Origin: Desulfobacteraceae bacterium
GTDB taxonomy: Bacteria > Desulfobacterota > DSM-4660 > Desulfatiglandales > B25-G16
Length of the DNA stretch: 6,591 nucleotides
Assembly (NCBI GenBank): GCA_028572035.1
Contig: JAPVWE010000079.1
Span: 1-6,591, forward strand
Direction: 5' to 3'
In this document: piece by piece, positions 4,814 to 6,591 of the stretch
Position numbering within the stretch: position 1 is the stretch's first letter
Layout: every line of letters begins with the position of its first letter
Notes under the pieces: model-generated
What the model was told of the DNA's origin: nothing
The model's input: the letters and a program-made list of their open reading frames with translations, nothing else
Databases searched by the model: none
Made by a program: the position numbers and the translations under genes

Positions 4814-6313
4814 ATGAAAAACGCTGGTGCAGAAATAAAGGTGGGGCTCTTTGTCCTGGCAGGTATTATCATACTGACCTACATGTCTGTTAAGGTGGGC
4901 AAATTTGATTTTGGAAGGAAGAAGGGATATGAGATTTTTGCCTATTTTGATAATGCCTCTGGTCTCAATATAGATGTACCCGTGGAGATAGCCGGTATAG
5001 AGGTAGGCAGGGTTAAGGACATTGGCCTGGAAAGAAGAAAGGCCAAGATTACCATGAGAATTGCCCCTGATACATCCATACCATCTGATTCAAAGGCATT
5101 TATAAGGACAAAAGGCATATTGGGCGATAAATTCATTCAAATAATCCCTGGTAAGCCAGAATCACCACCCATAAAGGATGGGGAGAGGATAGTAGACACC
5201 TATACGCCCACTGATATCGATCAGTTGATTAATACGATAGGTGAGGTTGCTTTGGACATAAGAAAGGTCTCACGATCCCTCGGTAATGTGTTGGGAGGAA
5301 AAGAGGGAGAGGATAAGATGAGGCAGATCCTGGACAATATAACCACATCCACTGCCTCTTTGAACAGGATCATAGAGGATAATGAAAAGAGAATTAGTTC
5401 CCTTTTGATCAATTTTAGTGAATTTAGCAAAGACATTAAAGACGTTTCAAATGCCAACAAGGAATATATCAACAGGATAGTAATAGATATCAAGGAGACT
5501 ACCACCCAACTCAAGGAAGCGGTTGAAGCATTTAGCATGATTGCCAAGAAGATTGAAAGAGGGGAAGGTACCCTGGGAAAGTTGATACATGATACAACGA
5601 CTATCGAAGATTTGAACGAGACATTGGCCTCTTTGAAGCGCGTAAGTGAGAAGATCGATGCTGGTAAAGGAACAATTGGTAAATTGATTAATGACGAAAA
5701 GATGGCAGAGGATCTGGGAGAGACGGTGACAGGGATACGTGACTACTTTGCCAGAATGGATGCATTCAGATTTGATGTAGACTTCCATGGAGAGCATTTG
5801 ACCCGAAATAACGAGACCAAATACTATCTTAATCTTAAGATTCAGCCCAAGGCCGATAAATATTACCTGCTTGGGATCGTATCAGATCCTTCAGGAGTGG
5901 AAACCGTTACCGACACCACAATAACTGAGACCCCAGGTGGGACAAGAACAGTACACCAAGTAAAGAGAGAGAGGGATAAACTAAAATTCAATTTCCAGAT
6001 AGCAAAGAGATATTACGATCTGGTACTCAGGGGTGGAATAATAGAGTCAACAGGTGGTATTGGGCTGGATTACTATCTTTTCGATGATCGGTTTAAACTG
6101 AGTCTTGAGGCATTTGATTTCAATATCGATAGAGAAGCCCACCTAAAAAGTGCTGTAGACTTTACCTTCTTCAAATACCTTTACCTGACTGCCGGTTTTG
6201 ATGATTTTTTGAACGATGAGGGTGATTCTTCCTTCTTTATCGGCGCAGGCTTAAGGTTCGAGGATGACGATATCAAGTACCTCTTAACCAGTGCCCCCAT
6301 ACCCGGACAATAG
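4814..6313 (+). CDS. mlaD: long MlaD-type MCE protein with C-terminal beta-rich domain
   Basis: Substrate-binding subunit of the Mla lipid transporter. One N-terminal membrane helix (about residues 10-27, in KVGLFVLAGIIILTYMSV) is followed by a single MCE domain (about 39-116; hallmarks FDNASGLNIDVPVEIAGIEV and TKGILGDKFIQI). A long, mostly helical region (about 130-315) contains two tandem 34-residue repeats, GEGTLGKLI at 250-258 and GKGTIGKLI at 284-292. The last 180 residues (about 318-499) are rich in alternating beta strands with many aromatic residues (KYYLNLKI, KYYLLGIV, LKFNFQIA, YYDLVLRGG, LDYYLF, FKLSLEAF, FFKYLYLTAGF, SFFIGAGLRF), resembling outer-membrane barrel strands. E. coli MlaD, from memory, is only about 183 residues. 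The start fits the conserved N-terminus, though no Shine-Dalgarno is seen. Family assignment is firm; the barrel and trans-envelope role are inferred. Confidence 0.94.
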   Translation: MKNAGAEIKVGLFVLAGIIILTYMSVKVGKFDFGRKKGYEIFAYFDNASGLNIDVPVEIAGIEVGRVKDIGLERRKAKITMRIAPDTSIPSDSKAFIRTKGILGDKFIQIIPGKPESPPIKDGERIVDTYTPTDIDQLINTIGEVALDIRKVSRSLGNVLGGKEGEDKMRQILDNITTSTASLNRIIEDNEKRISSLLINFSEFSKDIKDVSNANKEYINRIVIDIKETTTQLKEAVEAFSMIAKKIERGEGTLGKLIHDTTTIEDLNETLASLKRVSEKIDAGKGTIGKLINDEKMAEDLGETVTGIRDYFARMDAFRFDVDFHGEHLTRNNETKYYLNLKIQPKADKYYLLGIVSDPSGVETVTDTTITETPGGTRTVHQVKRERDKLKFNFQIAKRYYDLVLRGGIIESTGGIGLDYYLFDDRFKLSLEAFDFNIDREAHLKSAVDFTFFKYLYLTAGFDDFLNDEGDSSFFIGAGLRFEDDDIKYLLTSAPIPGQ

Positions 6314-6324
6314 TGTTGTCAGTG

Positions 6325-6398
6325 GTCCGTTGTCCGTTGTATCCGAATTCCGAGGATTTCATCCGATGATTCGCTCCAACAGACAACTGACAACGGAC
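6325..6398. repeat. inverted repeat GTCCGTTGT-type between convergent genes
   Basis: GTCCGTTGTCCGTTGT (6325-6340) pairs with ACAACTGACAACGGAC (6383-6398) at 15 of 16 positions, with a 42-nt loop. The left arm is itself a short-period array (GTCCGTT twice, preceded by GTTGTCAGTG). It lies between mlaD and the convergent gene, where a bidirectional terminator would be expected, but no T tract follows either arm. Confidence 0.6.
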
Positions 6399-6402
6399 AT
6401 CT

Positions 6403-6591
6403 TCAAATACGATACGCGAGCTTATAATAGATCAACTTCTGGTACTCAATAATAAGCTCTTTCGCATATTTTCGTTTGGTCCACCAATCTTTTGGACTAA
6501 ATAGCTGATAATGGGATGGAAGAGAGATTATCTTTATATCATAATCCTTGAAGACCTTCTTGAAGGTCAGCCATGCCCGGCGAGAGTGGGT
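6403..6591 (-). CDS. YdcF/DUF218-family protein, C-terminal fragment (5' end outside window)
   Basis: Only the last 62 codons are in the window; the frame is open to the right edge and stops at 6403-6405. The fragment begins THSRRAWLTFKKVF, matching the (T/S)xxHxxRA...F pattern near the C-terminal half of the YdcF/SanA/ElyC (DUF218) domain. It continues with KIISLP, a tryptophan pair (DWWTKRKYAKEL) and ends EYQKLIYYKLAYRI, the usual closing helix of such proteins. Members are small membrane-anchored or periplasmic proteins linked to envelope integrity and polysaccharide or lipid-carrier metabolism; the enzymatic activity is mostly unknown. The gene converges on mlaD and marks the end of the mla cluster. 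The match rests on a short segment, so family is likely but subfamily is open. Confidence 0.7.
   Translation of the reverse strand, partial: THSRRAWLTFKKVFKDYDIKIISLPSHYQLFSPKDWWTKRKYAKELIIEYQKLIYYKLAYRI

Overview
The window carries one protein-coding strand of four genes plus the tail of a fifth gene on the opposite strand. In order they are a CHASE2-sensor adenylate cyclase (228-2495), the three membrane-core components of an Mla/MCE lipid transporter, namely permease MlaE (2750-3520), ATPase MlaF (4019-4765) and substrate-binding MlaD (4814-6313), and the C-terminal 62 codons of a YdcF/DUF218-type envelope protein running the other way (6403-6591). The host is a diderm (Gram-negative-type) bacterium, because MCE transporters move lipids between inner and outer membranes. 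The moderate GC content, the CHASE2 cyclase and the abundant short-period intergenic repeats fit an uncultured Desulfobacterota (deltaproteobacterial) or related lineage, but the taxon is an inference and not proved.

Layout: positions 1-162 are the right-hand part of a dispersed, terminally inverted-repeat (MITE-like) element. A second copy, complete, lies at 3534-3801 between mlaE and mlaF, and the shared 162 bp differ at only 4 positions. The cyclase starts 65 bp after the first copy. The 254-bp gap before mlaE holds octamer repeats (CTCCAGTA) and small inverted repeats. The 498-bp gap between mlaE and mlaF holds the MITE, a strong 10-bp hairpin, a TTCAGGG heptad array and a 13-bp inverted repeat. 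mlaF and mlaD are separated by 48 bp with a hairpin just before the mlaD start. mlaD and the convergent gene are separated by a GTCCGTTGT-type inverted repeat.

How the genes work together: MlaE and MlaF form the inner-membrane ABC core. MlaD is anchored to it by one N-terminal helix and carries the MCE domain. This MlaD is about 500 residues, far longer than the enterobacterial form. After the MCE domain come a long helical region and a C-terminal segment rich in alternating beta strands. No mlaC or mlaB is in the window, and the next gene is on the opposite strand. The best reading is an 'ancestral' Mla in which MlaD itself bridges the periplasm and inserts or docks in the outer membrane, as reported for Veillonella. 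The cyclase may sense the envelope through its periplasmic CHASE2 domain, but a functional link to the transporter is only a neighbourhood inference.

No tRNA, rRNA, CRISPR array, integrase or transposase gene was seen.
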